DNA of 64,000 nt from Hanleya hanleyi (GCA_036873755.1 JAVTVY010057082.1:1-64000); one strand, 5' to 3'. Counted from the stretch's first letter, positions 9,444 through 21,519 are shown. Program-made: numbers and translations. The notes: generated by a model from the sequence alone, not told the origin.

Positions 9444-11092
9444 ATACGCCCGCCCAAAAGGCGGTCGTATTATGTGATGGCGGTTTCCGTCCGTCTGTCC
9501 GTCTGTCCGGTTCTCGTGTCCGGTCTATATCTGGGACAGTTTCCTATCCACAGCTCCAATTTTTGGTGAGTGGATACCCTACGGGGAGACGATGTGTCGC
9601 GTACCAAAATGAAGGTCGAGGTCACAGGTCAAAGGTCACTGGCCTAAAAAACAGGAAATCACTGAAGTGTTCGTGTCCGGTCTATATCTGTGAACGTTTT
9701 CTGTCCACAGTTGCAATTTTTTGTGAGTGGATACGCCAGGTGGAGACGATGTGTCGCGTACCAAAATTGAGGTCGAGGTCAGAGGTCAAAGGTCACTGTT
9801 GCCAAAAATCAGGAAATCATTGATCGTTGACAGTTTTCCATCTACAGTTCTAATTTTTGGTGAGTGGATGCCCTAGGGGGGGAACGATGTGTTGCATATT
9901 AAATGTAGGTCAAGGTCAGAGGTCAAAGGTCAATGTGATCAAAAAATCAGGAAATCGTTTAAAATTTCTAATTTTTTGTGAGTGGATTCAATAGGCGGAA
10001 ATGAAGTGATGCATACCAAAAATTAGGTCAAGGTCAAAGGTCACCGACACCCAAAATTAGGAAATTATTAAAAATAACATTTTTTGTGTCAGTAGATACA
10101 TTAGGGGGACACAATGTGTCACATACCAAAATGTAGGTCAAGGTCCTCAAAGGTCAAGGTCACTGTGACCCCAAAATCAGGAAATCATTAAAAATCATGA
10201 TTTTTTGTGTGCATTGATAGATTGAGGGAAGACGATGTGTTGTGTACCAAAATTGAGGTCAAGGTCAAAGGTCAAGGTCACTGTGACCCCAAAATCAAGA
10301 AATCATTAAAAGTCACATTTTCATATGCCTCTCGAAGACGAGGTCGTGTAATGTGATGTTGCGTTCTGTCCATTCATCCATTAACATTTGTTGTCCATGC
10401 GATAGCTCTAGTTTCAAGGTATGGATTGGTACCAAACTTTGAGTATACCTTACTCGCATGGCAAAGTGGAGCCATACATATGAGATCAATTTGTCAAAGG
10501 TCTAGGTCGCAGTCCCCCAAAACTGAATCGAGCTTAGCTGACTAAATGTGTTGGAATATTGTTGGAATATTCGAAGTTCTTTCCCCTGCATTTATATGGT
10601 ATTGTCCTGTGGAGTTGTCTCCCATGTTTGAAACGCTTCATTTAGTTAAACTGTTGTGAAATAAAAACCATACATTTACTAATTTAACGGGGAGAGGAGT
10701 CCTTTATGAACTTCACACCTGTTTATTAACTCAAGAACAAAGGTTTACTTCGTCTCTTTCTTCTTCCTTCATGAAAAATTCTCTCGTCTGAAAGGAATCC
10801 ATTTGCAGGAAAACTACTATTATCTTGTGTTTGACTATTGTCGATTTCAGTGTGGGATATGTGAGCTCTAAGCTCTTGCTTCAAGGTCAACTAGTCACCA
10901 TGAGTTAAGCTCATCTTCGTTTATCATTCAATATAAGATGTGATATATGTTACATTCTCTGAAGCACAAAATTGTAGATATTTCTCTGGATTGCTAGCTA
11001 TCAATTGGAATCACGGCTATTAAACAACCTTGAAATTTGGATCAATGAAATTCCAGATATACGGGCGTATATTGAAGCCCCTTGGGCTCTTG
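9444..11092 (+). mobile_element. HINE-like element, copy 3, carrying nuclear-receptor-like motifs
   Basis: The head ATACGCCCGCC folds back on GGCGGTCGTAT and is followed by GTCCGTCTGTCCGTC. The core (about 9530-10330) has six units of 113-160 bp built from GAGTGGATA, GACGATGTGTCGC, GTACCAAAAT and repeated AGGTCA half-sites. A long tail follows. The right end has CGGGCGTAT (11062-11070, inverse of the head), a hairpin AGCCC-CTT-GGGCT (11076-11088) and CTTG (11089-11092). The architecture matches the elements at 6960 and 53585, although the sequence is unrelated. Non-coding. Confidence 0.78.
9626..10288 (+). promoter_or_regulatory. array of DR1 and ERE-type nuclear receptor motifs inside copy 3
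   Basis: Perfect direct repeats AGGTCA-A-AGGTCA (DR1, the HNF4/RXR-type arrangement) occur at 9626-9638, 9783-9795, 9920-9932, 10031-10043 and 10262-10274. A DR0 (AGGTCAAGGTCA) is at 10151-10162. Two perfect palindromes GGTCACTGTGACC, the estrogen-response-element consensus, are at 10158-10170 and 10276-10288. The motifs are visible in the sequence. Whether any receptor binds them is unknown; they recur because the repeat unit carries them. Confidence 0.5.
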
Positions 11093-12486
11093 TTATTATT
11101 GTTTACTTGTTTACAAACTGCATAGTAACCTCTGCTCTGTTGGTTATTTATTTGAAAGACCGTGACTAAACTTATTGGTCAATATTTCTTAGACTACCAT
11201 ACCTCTTGTAATGTAAGGCCGCATGTTTTCATAATTTATGGACATTACATGGTGACTGATTGGTTAAACTGACAGGTTGTATTGAAACAGTATTTATAAC
11301 AAAACTGCATTGTTATCGAGTCCTGGAACTAGATCCCGATAATAATTATTACTGTCAGCACAGTCACTGGTGATAATATATGGGAGGAAATCAGCTGAGT
11401 TTTCTATAAAATTTGGACTGTGCTACAGTCCCTCTGAAGGTCCATCGATGTGATTACGGCAGTAAACTTTAACAGGGTAGCGACTACAGAATATTCGATT
11501 ATATTTGATTTTATATAGCCTTAGTTGCCTTATCAAACTGGTCATAACGGATCTCCCACATTTTCTGTGATAATAGATAGTTTTTGTATCAAACTGCTGG
11601 GGAGGTGGAGAAGCGTTTGTTTGAGCAGTTTGTTTGTTCCGATCGCTCTGGTGACAAATATCAATCGATCGCGAGAGATCGGAAATTCAGGTATTAAAGC
11701 TGCATCAATAAATTCATCAACTACAAATACAAACCATACAGTTGGCTTTTTTCTTTATTTCTTAATATTTCTTTTAGTCAGCTGGTGGATTAAGATAGGC
11801 GATATTGTCATGTTGCTGTTGTTGCAAATGACCAAACGCCAGGGATGTTTTTTCTGTCCTGTTCATAATGAAAAGTACACGCTTTTGTTAGAAAATTACC
11901 ATGCTACATGTACACAAGCGTGAAATTATATCGTCGTGTGACATCCTCGCCAAATTGGAGAGAGATAGCTTTGGGAAAAGTTGACGTCCGCCGACAAAAA
12001 AGCAACCAGTTGACTCCACGGGAAAGCTCTCGGCACCGCACATTTCACACGCTAGAATATGGAGGATTCTTGAAAGTAGCCTTAGTGTCTCAGCCGCGCT
12101 TTTTATTGCAGTAGTTCATGTGGACACTAAGAAGTAACCCCACGGCCCCTAGCACCGGATTAAGGGAGATTAGATAAGCTAGCTCGGAAGCTGTGATGAC
12201 AGATCAGCTCAAATATTTTACTCGCCAAGATGACTAAAAAATAAACCTTGACGGTAAGTTACATGATCCTATCTGGGGAAGAGTGGATATCCGGGAAATG
12301 ATTCATCCGTGAAAGACTTTCCAATCATTTCATGGCTTTAGTGAGAACTTTTCTGTTGTTTCAATGGAATATTACTTATCGATGACCATAAACAAAATAT
12401 TAATCGCCATATTACATCAGAGTATTTTTGAAGGACGTCTGTTACATACGCAAGGCAATTTATGGATAACTTCTTTACTGCTGTGA
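11093..12486. other. spacer, no supported gene
   Basis: A 132-codon plus frame at 11525-11923 exists but has no recognisable domain, and its composition is not distinct from its surroundings, so it is not called. Confidence 0.4.
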
Positions 12487-12608
12487 AGCTGACGTTTCGT
12501 TGAAGACACTTCCAACTTTTGTAAAACGTTTCTCTGGAGATACTTCCAACTTTTTCAATGCTCATTAGCTTTGGAAAAGTTGGAAGTATTTCCAACGAAA
12601 CGTCAGCT
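12487..12608. repeat. short inverted repeat, MITE-like
   Basis: AGCTGACGTTTCGTTG plus ACTTCCAACTTTT on the left (12487-12522) matches the reverse complement of 12572-12608 with a few mismatches. A third ACTTCCAACTTTTT lies between them. The loop is about 50 bp. It could fold into a hairpin if transcribed. Confidence 0.6.
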
Positions 12609-12819
12609 CAAGAGCAATCCAGAAGTTCTTCTGGATGCCCATTAAAGATATGTCGTTTACATATTTGGTAAAGGCAATAATATAACTTTCGTCCTATATC
12701 TATCTGACAATCATTGAGAAATGTAGATCGTGTAAATAATATTCGTTTCCCTCGTGCAGAACTATTGCAACAGCCGTAGATCAGAAATATATTAAATTCT
12801 CTCCAGTCCACTTCAGTCA

Positions 12820-13320
12820 AATTGTTCCTACGAAATAGGCTACCATCTGCAAATTGTCCGGTCGTCAGTGAGTCCTTTCGAATCATTTCACCGGCAAAAT
12901 CAGGAGAACCGTTGATATTAGAGCCTTGATTTTTTGCATGAAGGTGCATTAGGGGACTGTTACCAGCAGCAGCTGTTATCAGCTGACCTACTTTTGATCA
13001 AAATTTCTGGTGATTTTTAATGAAAATCACTGGTGATTCTGACTTGGGCTGTGCCCATCTTAATATAGGCAGGATCATGGGGCGGGGGGATTTCCAAGAG
13101 TTCAGTGCACGTCGGAGTCCTAATGCCTACCCTACTTCGTAGAATCGGAGTATTCCTACGAAGTAGGCTCTCATTTGCAAATTGTCCAGTAATGAGTCAG
13201 TGATCCATCCGAATCCTTTCATCGGCAAAATAAGGAGAACCGTTGATATTAGAAGTTTTTTTGGCATGAACGTGTATTAGGGGACTGTTACCAGCAAGTT
13301 CTGAGCTGACCTACCAAGGT
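12820..13320. repeat. local direct duplication of about 150 bp
   Basis: Segment 12826-12985 (CCTACGAAATAGGCT, GCAAATTGTCC, GGAGAACCGTTGATATTAGA, TTAGGGGACTGTTACCAGCA) recurs at about 13154-13315 with roughly 80 percent identity and small indels. This is old local duplication; no gene is recognised in either copy. Confidence 0.7.
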
Positions 13321-13371
13321 GACATAAACCTCGAAATTTTGAGAGGATTTCAGTTTATTTCTAGACAGGGC

Positions 13372-13455
13372 CCCTAATTCATCTCTCGACCGCCTCCCGT
13401 ATTTCTATATAGAGGGCCCCAAGTCATCTCTCGACCGTCTCCCGTATTCCTACGA
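13372..13455. repeat. two-copy short direct repeat
   Basis: CCCCTAATTCATCTCTCGAC then CGCCTCCCGTATT is repeated as CCCCAAGTCATCTCTCGAC then CGTCTCCCGTATT. Confidence 0.6.
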
Positions 13456-14405
13456 ACTGTTGATAAAGAACCTCTCTTTATTGTTCAATTCATTCTCATA
13501 ACATCAATCATATAGTGTAAGTTAATTATTAAGAACTGACTGTAATGCTTCAGACTGATGTCAACCAATTTAGAACAGATCGTGAATTAAACCATATCAT
13601 GTAAAATAAGAAATATACCCAATTCGCCTGGTTGTTTGTCCCCTCAGGTTTGATACATGCTATACTAGAGACGAACACAACATTTTACTTCATAAGAACC
13701 TTTTCTTAGTGGACTATGATTGCATGGAATGTATTGCGCCCGACTCTATAAATCAGCCTTTGACAGTTCCAACTGATCTCAACTCAGTCGTCGTACTCAA
13801 TGGGGTGAAGATATGATCGTCTCCACAGTTTCAAAGACGATATTCGTTGAACTTTTTCTATAGGTACAATTAGAGAAAGTTAAAGGGCAGCTTAGCTAGC
13901 GGATTTGTGTGGCTTGGCAAGTAAACCTCAGAAGCCAACGCACCTTTTAGGTTACCTCGAAACTTTCCTATCTTTACGGATCACCAACTGGCGAGTACCT
14001 CGAGATACGTACACTAATGGCTCTTCCTACTCGGGCGAAGTTTTGTCGCTTGGCAGCAATTTTCGCTTCGAATCCGTCATCTTTACCCGATGAATAGCGT
14101 TGCCGACCCGAAAGTTCCAATTATTTTGGAATCTTCAGTGTGGTGTAGCTGTCGACAACAAACGTCTTCGTGAATTAAGTACCGTGAACATATACTTCTG
14201 AGGTCTTACTCTGCTTGTTTAATATCCTTAGGAAGCGTCAGATTCGACATTCAATATTCAGCCGTCCATAAAAGAATTTCAGGGTCCATAATCGAAAGAA
14301 ATTATACCCCATACATTATCGGTCGCATGTTTATATTGAAGATGGCTTCATAGCGTAATCGGTCGATCTTCGAATCGAGTTGTATTCATATCATTATTGT
14401 ATACT
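13456..14405. other. spacer, no supported gene
   Basis: A 62-codon plus frame at 13905-14093 has no recognisable domain. No other feature was seen. Confidence 0.4.
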
Positions 14406-15110
14406 CTGACATAAGGAGATTGAGGATGGGGGAGAGATGCCCCTGACATAAGGAGAATGGTAATGGGGAAGAGATGCCTCTGACATAAAGAGAATGACAA
14501 TGAAGAGGAGATGCCCCTGACATAAGGATAATGGGAATGGGGAAGAGATGTCCTTGGCATAAGGAGAATGGTAATGGGGAAGAGATGCCTCTGACATAAA
14601 GAGAGTAGTAATAGGAAAGAGATGCCTCTGACATAAAGAGAATGATAATGAAGGAGCGATGCCCCTGACATAAGGATAATGGAAATGGGGAAGAAATATC
14701 CCTGGCATAAGGAGAATGGTAATGGGGAAGAGATGCCTCTGACATAAAGAGAATGATAATGAAGGAGAGATGCCCCTGACATAAGGATAATGGGAATGGG
14801 GAAGAGATGTCCCTAGCATAAGGAGAATGGTAATGGGGAAGAGATGCCTCTGACTTAAAGAGAATGGTAATGGGGAAGAGATGCCTCTGACATAAAGAGA
14901 ATGATAATGAAAGAGAGATGCCCCTGACATAAGGAGAATGGAAATGGGGAAGAGATGTCCTTGGCATAAGGAGAATGGTAATGGGGAAGAGATGCCTCTG
15001 ACATAAAGAGAATGGGAATGAAGGAGAGATGCCCCTGACATAAGGAGAATGGGAATGGGGAAGAGATGTCCCTGGCATAAGGAGAATGGGAATAGGTGGG
15101 AGATTTCTCC
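14406..15110. repeat. 37-bp minisatellite, about 19 copies
   Basis: The unit is CTGACATAAGGAGAATGG followed by TAATGGGGAAGAGATGCCT. Copies start at 14406, 14443, 14480, 14517, 14554 and so on, exactly 37 bp apart. Variants (CATAAAGAGAATGATAATGA, TGGCATAAGG, ATGCCCCTGACATAAGG) recur in a higher-order pattern. Because 37 is not a multiple of 3 and the unit lacks stops on the minus strand, all three minus frames stay open for hundreds of bases. This is a property of the repeat and not evidence for a protein. Confidence 0.92.
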
Positions 15111-15119
15111 CGATATAAG

Positions 15120-15830
15120 GAGGACTGGAATTGGAGATACATGCCTTGTTGTAGGGATAGACGATATCCATCGATCTTCAATATATAGTTTGCTATTGTT
15201 TTTTATCCAGACAGTCTTTTATCTTGAAATGATAATGATGGGCGATTGGAAAGTCTGAACCAGGAATAACGTGTTCAAAAGTCATGACCAAGTGGACGAC
15301 AAAAGTTGACACGTTATGAACTGATATTGTTTGCCTTCCTGGACCCTTGGGCAGTGAATACCGAACTTTTGTTATTTCTAACGATGTTTTGTAAGGCATA
15401 CAAAGCAAAGACGTGCGCCTCTTTTTAGTTAACAATAAATTCAGTCTGCGCTTAGAGCTATCAATAGTTCCCAAGGTTTTTTAACATCCGGCTTGAGTGC
15501 TTGAGACAAACTCACATTGCGATGTCCTTGCGTAATCGGACAAACAAATGAAAATACTCTTGATTCTCGGGGCGAATTATTGGTCCATCTGTTCATGACA
15601 TCGAAAATCTGAATCCAGCGACCAAACTCGTGCATTTCACAATGATAAACATAATTTCAGATGCAGTTTGTAAGAATTAAGGCAGTAGAGGACGTTCATT
15701 CCTACAGCCTGAATGTTATTTTAAATGTCATGATTTGTTTCATCGGGTTAAGGGAAGATGATCCATGAAAAAATGGGGGTCACCATACTCATTAGAAAAA
15801 TATGGCAGCCAAATCATGCGCGTCGCTAGG
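15120..15830. other. spacer, no supported gene
   Basis: No splice-bounded exon, RNA gene or clear repeat was seen. Confidence 0.4.
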
Positions 15831-15839
15831 ATTTTTCAA

Positions 15840-17178
15840 AGGGGGGTCGATTATCATAGCACTTTAGGCGAGGGTCCAGGGGCCGCCTAGGCCCCGGAAG
15901 CTCCGGGGTCCTTGATCGCCGGAGATGCGTTCTAAGCGTTTTCCCGGAATTAAATCTGAACATAATGTATGCAGATTTAGGGTTATATTATACAGCTCTG
16001 GGACCTTAGATGAGCTTAGATGGCCTGAGATGCATTCTGAGCGATTTCCAACAATTAAACTAATACGTCATTTGTCAAATATCAGTATTATATTTTATTC
16101 TCTTCATCTTGAAAACACAATAATAATGCTTTGGGCCGATATACCTCTTAGGCTAACTCAGTGGCGTGGGAACGTAATTGAAAGTGGGGGACCACTATCA
16201 CAGCCCAACAGGCGGGGGTCCAGGGGCCGCCTAGGCCCCGGAAGCTCCGGGGTCCTAGATTGCCGGAGATGCGTTCTGAACGTTTTCCCGGAAATAAAAC
16301 TGATCATTTATGATTCTATTTTCACGATTTTTTTTCCGCAATTATAAGCATGCATCGATATTGAAAACATCGCACCTCATGCCTTCATCCATTTGACGTT
16401 CTAGTTATATTTAAAACATACAAAACGATGACTTATAGTTCTTGGTGGGGTGGGGGGGGGGAAACCAATATGCCTACAGATACGATTCATTCACACAAAG
16501 ATACAACAAGGAAACCCTCACAGCCCAACAGGCGAGGATCCACGAGCCGTTTAGGCCCCGGAAGCTCCGAAGTTCCAGATCTCCAGAGACGCGTTCTAAG
16601 AGTTTTCCCAGAAATAAATTCGAACGTAATGTATGCAGATTTATGGTTCTATTTTCACGTATGTTTCGCATTTATAAGCACTCATCGATATTGAAAAAAT
16701 CATACTTCATGTCTGAATCCATTTATCACATAAGAAAACACATAAAAAAACGATGACCTTTACATCATGGAACATTAGAACCAATATGATAGCGATTCGT
16801 TTACACAAAGCTAAAATGAGCGATCCTCACAGCTAGCCTGACAGGCGAGGGTCCAGGGGCCGCCTAGGCCCCGGAAGCTCCGGGGTCTCCGGTTGCCGGA
16901 GATGCGTTTTACCCGTTTTCTCGGAAACAGATCTGAACACAATGTAGGCCTATATAGATTCATGGTTCTATTTTCACATTTGTTTCGTATAAACTCGCAT
17001 CGATATTGAAGAATATGCCGGACTCCATTTGACTTCCTGGTTTTATGTGGGGACATGGTCAGTTAGGGATGCTGAAAAGTGAAAAGTGGGTGGACAAAAG
17101 ATATTCGGGCCCCCCTAAATCAAAAGTGAGGGAGAGGGGGGGGAGGGGGGGCTGGCCCCTCCGCTTCCGACGCCACTG
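15840..17178 (+). repeat. about 325-bp tandem repeat, four copies
   Basis: The diagnostic block GGTCCAGGGGCCGCCTAGG then CCCCGGAAGCTCCGGGGTC and GGAGATGCGTTCT recurs near 15866, 16211, 16531 and 16852, spaced 345, 320 and 321 bp. The rest of each unit (TTCCCGGAAATAAA, CATCGATATTGAA, ATCCATTTGAC) is diverged. The left edge (GCGTCGCTAGG with a G run) and right edge (G run, CGACGCCACTG) resemble the ends of a small transposon whose centre has been amplified. A fifth copy of the block lies reversed at 22745-22905. Confidence 0.75.
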
Positions 17179-17179
17179 T

Positions 17180-18089
17180 AACCATGTTAAAATGATTGAA
17201 ACTAAACATCATCATATCACTTTCCGATTCATATGTCATTTCATGACTGTGAACATTAAACTTTTGCTGAAAATATTGCTGAATGTATAATATTGTGTAG
17301 AATATGAAACTGTGTATCATGGATTATATCTCGTGGCCATGGTGAAATACTGACTAGAAAAAAAATTAAACTGATATATTTTCCGGAAATGAAATATCAC
17401 GAATGTAGTATAGCCTTCAGCAAAGCTTATACATATACAGCTTTCAGTTTATTGCCCGTTTTGCACTTCGCCAACGGTAGACCTAGGCTGCCGATGCTTC
17501 ATTATCAAATCCACACGCATCGAGCAGAAGGAAAAAAACACACCAGTTAGTGTTAATGATTAATTGAATAGCAAATTCGCATGCTTTATCCGTCGAGGGT
17601 TTCCCTGCGGTATCAGTCGAGGGTGGAGTCTCATGAACAAAGCTACAGCTCTTTTATAATCCACTTTATGACCATAAAACGGAAAGTCCTGTTGAGCGAA
17701 CTGACGCGTCACTACTGAAACGGAGCATGCTCACGAGCCTGGAAACGGACATTTTTTATTTCCTTCTTTTCCCTTTTGCTTTTTTTGCTTTGTTTTTGTT
17801 TTCTCTGTTTTTTTTTTGTTTTTGTTTTTGTTTTTTCTTCTTTTTTTTTTTTTTTGGCGCGTCCAAGGGGGGGTCGTTCGCACCTGACGACCCCCCCCTA
17901 ACGACGCCCCTGCAAATTCATGTATAGCACTTAAAGGCCATAACACTGAATACATATATAGGGAGATTTGAATTTTTTCATGCTTTATGCTCAATAAATC
18001 AAACTTTCCGAGGTCAAATTTTCCCCAGTTTGCTATTTACTAAACACATTTAGTTCCAGTTGAATATGTAATAAAAACAGGGGGACACC
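17180..18089. other. spacer with a long T-rich tract
   Basis: A T-rich tract (about 17755-17857) is followed by GGCGCGTCCAAGGGGGGGTC and its near-inverse GACGACCCCCCCCTAACG, suggesting a small G/C-tract repeat remnant. No gene was found. Confidence 0.4.
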
Positions 18090-18091
18090 TA

Positions 18092-19573
18092 TGGCAAGCC
18101 GTTTCAGTATTTAATCGGTTATTCCACATATGTTGAAAACTTTTGCACATATGTACAAAAGAATTTCACATATGTGTAAAAAACAGTTTTTAGACATATG
18201 TGCAAAAGTTTTACACATATGTTGAAAAGTTTTACACATATGTTGAAAAGTTTTACACATATGTGGAAAAGTTTTACACATATGTAAAATAAATTAACTA
18301 TTTCACATATGTTGAAAAGTTTTATACATATGTGCAAAACTTTTACACATATGTCAAATAAAGTGTTTTTCCACATATGTGCAAAAGTTTTGTACATATG
18401 TTAAATAAATTCCAGGAGAGTTAATGGAAAGGAAATGGACTGCTCCCTGTGGTATAATCTCTCGTGAATGTTTGTTATCTAACGACCATTTCAAAATGGC
18501 GCTGTGCCTTCGGGGTTTGTTTTTCGTCTCTCCGACTATGCGAGACATGTGAAACTACAGTGAGGACACGGAAGCTAATAATAATAATAATAGTACTATA
18601 TTATCTTGGACTCAAGGTCCATACATGACTCTTCCTTCAACGCACCTCTACTCCTGTAGCTAACGCAGATCGTACAAACTGCGGTATAGCACAGGGGCTG
18701 GTTGTTGGTCAGTTATTAATTATGATATTATATTCTGATATACTCTCATCCTACTCCATAAATATGAGTACGAGGTGAGTATATATGAAAATTAAGATCC
18801 TAAATTATTACCAACAACAAGCCCCTGTGTGCGGTAGCTAAATGTGGTACAGAGCACGGTGGGTCCATGCAAACTTCAAACGAACGAGGATAGCGGGGCT
18901 GGGGTAGGAACAAAGCCTGAATTAACAAGACATTTGACATACAGGATCGAAATACTGTAGTGTAGGAGTAATCAGCTGGGTCACAGATAAATGAACACAC
19001 GAACTCAACTCTCTTACAGCCATTTCAAGGTCAACCTTACTGAATATGTTATCATTGTGGAAAGATTGTTCCTTTGTTTGCAGGAGGAAAAGGCGCCAAA
19101 ATGATACCAGGGAGCAGTCGATGCCTACGGCAGAGGTCGCAACTTTTAGACATATGTGTAAAAGTTTTGCACATATGTGAAATAAAATAACTATTTCACT
19201 TATGTTGAAAAGTTTTATACATATGTGTAAAAGTTTTAGACATATGTGCAAAAACCTTTTTTTCAACATATGTCGAAAACTTTTAGACATATGTGTAAAA
19301 GTTTTAGACATATGTGTAAAAGTTTTACACATATGTTGAACAGTTTTACACATATGTTAAATAAATTAACTATTCCACATATGTTGAAAACTTTTGCACA
19401 TATGTCAAAAAGTTTTTAACATATGTATAAAACTTTTACACATATGTGGAATAAATTCGCACTTTTAGACATATGTTGAAAAGTTTTATACATATGTTAA
19501 AAACTTTTTGACATATGTGCAAAAGTTTTCAACATATGTGGAATAACCGATTAAATACTGAAACGGCTTGCCA
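18092..19573. mobile_element. non-autonomous foldback transposon with 63-bp perfect TIRs and TA target duplication
   Basis: The left end TGGCAAGCCGTTTCAG (18092) and the right end CTGAAACGGCTTGCCA (to 19573) begin terminal inverted repeats that are identical for 63 bp (18092-18154 and 19511-19573). The flanks are TA on both sides (18090-18091 and 19574-19575). Inside each end are arrays of a roughly 21-bp unit centred on the palindrome ACATATGT (CACATATGTTGAAAAGTTTTA), from 18119 to about 18410 and 19145 to 19540. The centre (18420-19140) is unique DNA with a small inverted repeat at 18690-18829. There is no transposase frame. A TA duplication is typical of Tc1/mariner-type mobilisation. The internal 7-residue repeat frames are by-products of the 21-bp unit. 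Confidence 0.85.
18690..18829. repeat. small inverted repeat nested in the foldback element
   Basis: CACAGGGGCTGGTTGTTGGT (18690-18709) and ACCAACAACAAGCCCCTGTG (18810-18829) match as inverted copies at 19 of 20 positions. The 100 bp between are AT-rich. Probably a separate tiny element inserted in the larger one. Confidence 0.65.
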
Positions 19574-19575
19574 TA

Positions 19576-20163
19576 GACACCATGCTTTCTTAGAAAATAT
19601 AAGCAGTATGTTTGCAGATAAACTGAACCTTTCCTGTCCTATTTCCAGGAGGGGATGGGGGCGGAGAATCGGGGTGCGGGTAGGAAATATTATTGGAGGT
19701 TCATTTATTAGCCATTTACAAGTTTCACTTTTGTTGAAATGACCAAGAATGAATTTTGGGGAAATCCAAAGTTCAACACCGGGAGCACCCACCAACCGTT
19801 GAATCTAAAATGCCAATTTGTTGGTCAGTCGATCCTATCCCACTATCAAACCATCAGTAAAACGCATTTATACCTGAGTAGTGTGACTAACATCACAGGA
19901 CCTTGAGGAAGATGACTTGGGAGTCCAAGCGTAATGTTATAGGTTTCAAACCGTCTTTCATGGACGTAATACGCATTAAAAAATTTTGTTCACATCAGAT
20001 GTGAATAGACTATTATTAGCCTACCGTATGTCATTCCTTTGACTGATACTCCACATGTTTCTGTTTCATTCGTATCAGTAGGACATCAAAGTGTCCAAAA
20101 GTGTAAACTTATAACCAAAATATGTTATGGCCCAAACCGAAAGTAGAGTTGGATAAGTATATC
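19576..20163. other. spacer between two foldback elements
   Basis: No supported gene or repeat was seen here. Confidence 0.4.
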
Positions 20164-21519
20164 TATGGTGTTCCATTTCGGCCATTTTTGCGTCGCGCGT
20201 CGCGTTCTTATAATGTTAAGAGATAGAACGCGACGCGACGTCGCCCTTCCCGTCGCACGTCGCTTTAATCAACACGACGCGATGGGCGACGTCGCCCTTC
20301 CCGTCGCGTCCTGTAATGTTAAGAGATAGAACGCGACGCGACGTCGCTCTGTTTAAACGCGACGTCGCTAGCGACGTCGCCCTTCCCGTCGCCTTCCGGT
20401 ATTTTAGGACAAAATCGAGCTGCGCATGCTTAATGAGCAGCTATTGCGATGTGGGTCGTATGGTGAGGCCGCCATTTCACGAATCAGCTCTGCCAATGCT
20501 TATCCTGCATTATCGTATAGCTTTTAAACGGTGTTAAATATTAGTCCATGCTTGGAATGATACCTGTTATGAAATTATCTCTCGGAAAGTCTGTAACTCG
20601 CTGTGTTGTACTGTGCACATTATATTTTCGCTTCCAAAAGATATGCGCAACCCCCACATCCGTACACGCGTGGATGTGTGTTTGGCTTTTATGTGTGCTT
20701 TTATGTGTTTGTGTGTTTTCATTTTTCAGATATCCTTACAGTATACCTCCTTATGTTACTACAATGACCAGGGCTTTGAAAATATCCTTTTATTTACTGC
20801 TGTCCAACACTGTATACCGGTACTCAGCCTGTCACGTCCCGACAGATCTTTTAGCTTTCAATTTAGCAGAGAGAGATAGTCCTATATAGCTCTCAAAAAG
20901 AAGAAAAAAAAAGAAATTATGATGGAATTGAAGTCAGTTTACTGTGAGAATTATGTTCTCTCTATTCTTTCTAAAAATTTATTGAAGAATATTAGTTTTT
21001 CTACACTCTTCGAATTATCCGGCATTTCCACGATCGTACTAGACGTTTGACGACAATTGAACTTCAAATTTAAGACGAGTTCTTGGAGTTCGGGTAATTT
21101 GCACTTAACTCATGGCGTAGACAAGGGGGGCATGGACCCCCCCTCCCCCCCGATATTTGCAAGACAAACAAAAAATAGACGTGATTGTGAAATACATATT
21201 CCCCACTGCGTGTTTGTCAGAGGGGAAAGTGGTTAAGCAGAGGAAACGAGGCATGTTTAAGCATACAGTTAATAGGGGAGTTCCGAATCGCCTTTTACAT
21301 CTAGACTGCTGGCGCTCGTGTTGTTAAGAGTTGAGAGTGATTCTTGGCCTTATTTTCTACGAAAATCTGTCGTCGATAATTGCATGTATAAAATTCTCTA
21401 ATCGAACTTGTAAATCAATGAGAAAATCATGTCCGTCTCAGTGCACCAGCGCGGGCAGTTGCGAATCACTTTGGTAAGAAGCGGATCACGCCATCTAGCG
21501 GTCGTTACAGCCGCTGAGA

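Noticed and set aside
12608..12949. A 113-codon minus frame
   Set aside because: It overlaps the local duplication; the second copy breaks the frame and no domain is recognisable.
14348..15181. Overlapping minus-strand open frames of 108-261 codons rich in Leu, Ser and Pro
   Set aside because: All derive from the 37-bp minisatellite, whose unit lacks stops; three frames are open at once, which no real protein needs.
17727..17994. Phe-rich and Lys-rich frames on opposite strands
   Set aside because: Created by a T-rich low-complexity tract.
18119..19353. Minus-strand frames with 7-residue repeats (CVKLFNI-type) of 92 and 143 codons
   Set aside because: They are products of the 21-bp ACATATGT arrays in a non-autonomous foldback element.
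14348..19573. CRISPR array interpretation of the regular repeats
   Set aside because: Repeats are contiguous or degenerate without unique spacers of constant length, no cas genes are present, and the DNA is animal.
20548..20889. A 113-codon frame present in both arms of the 3.8-kb foldback element
   Set aside because: The two arms agree for only about 40 residues before frameshifts, and the sequence has no recognisable domain.
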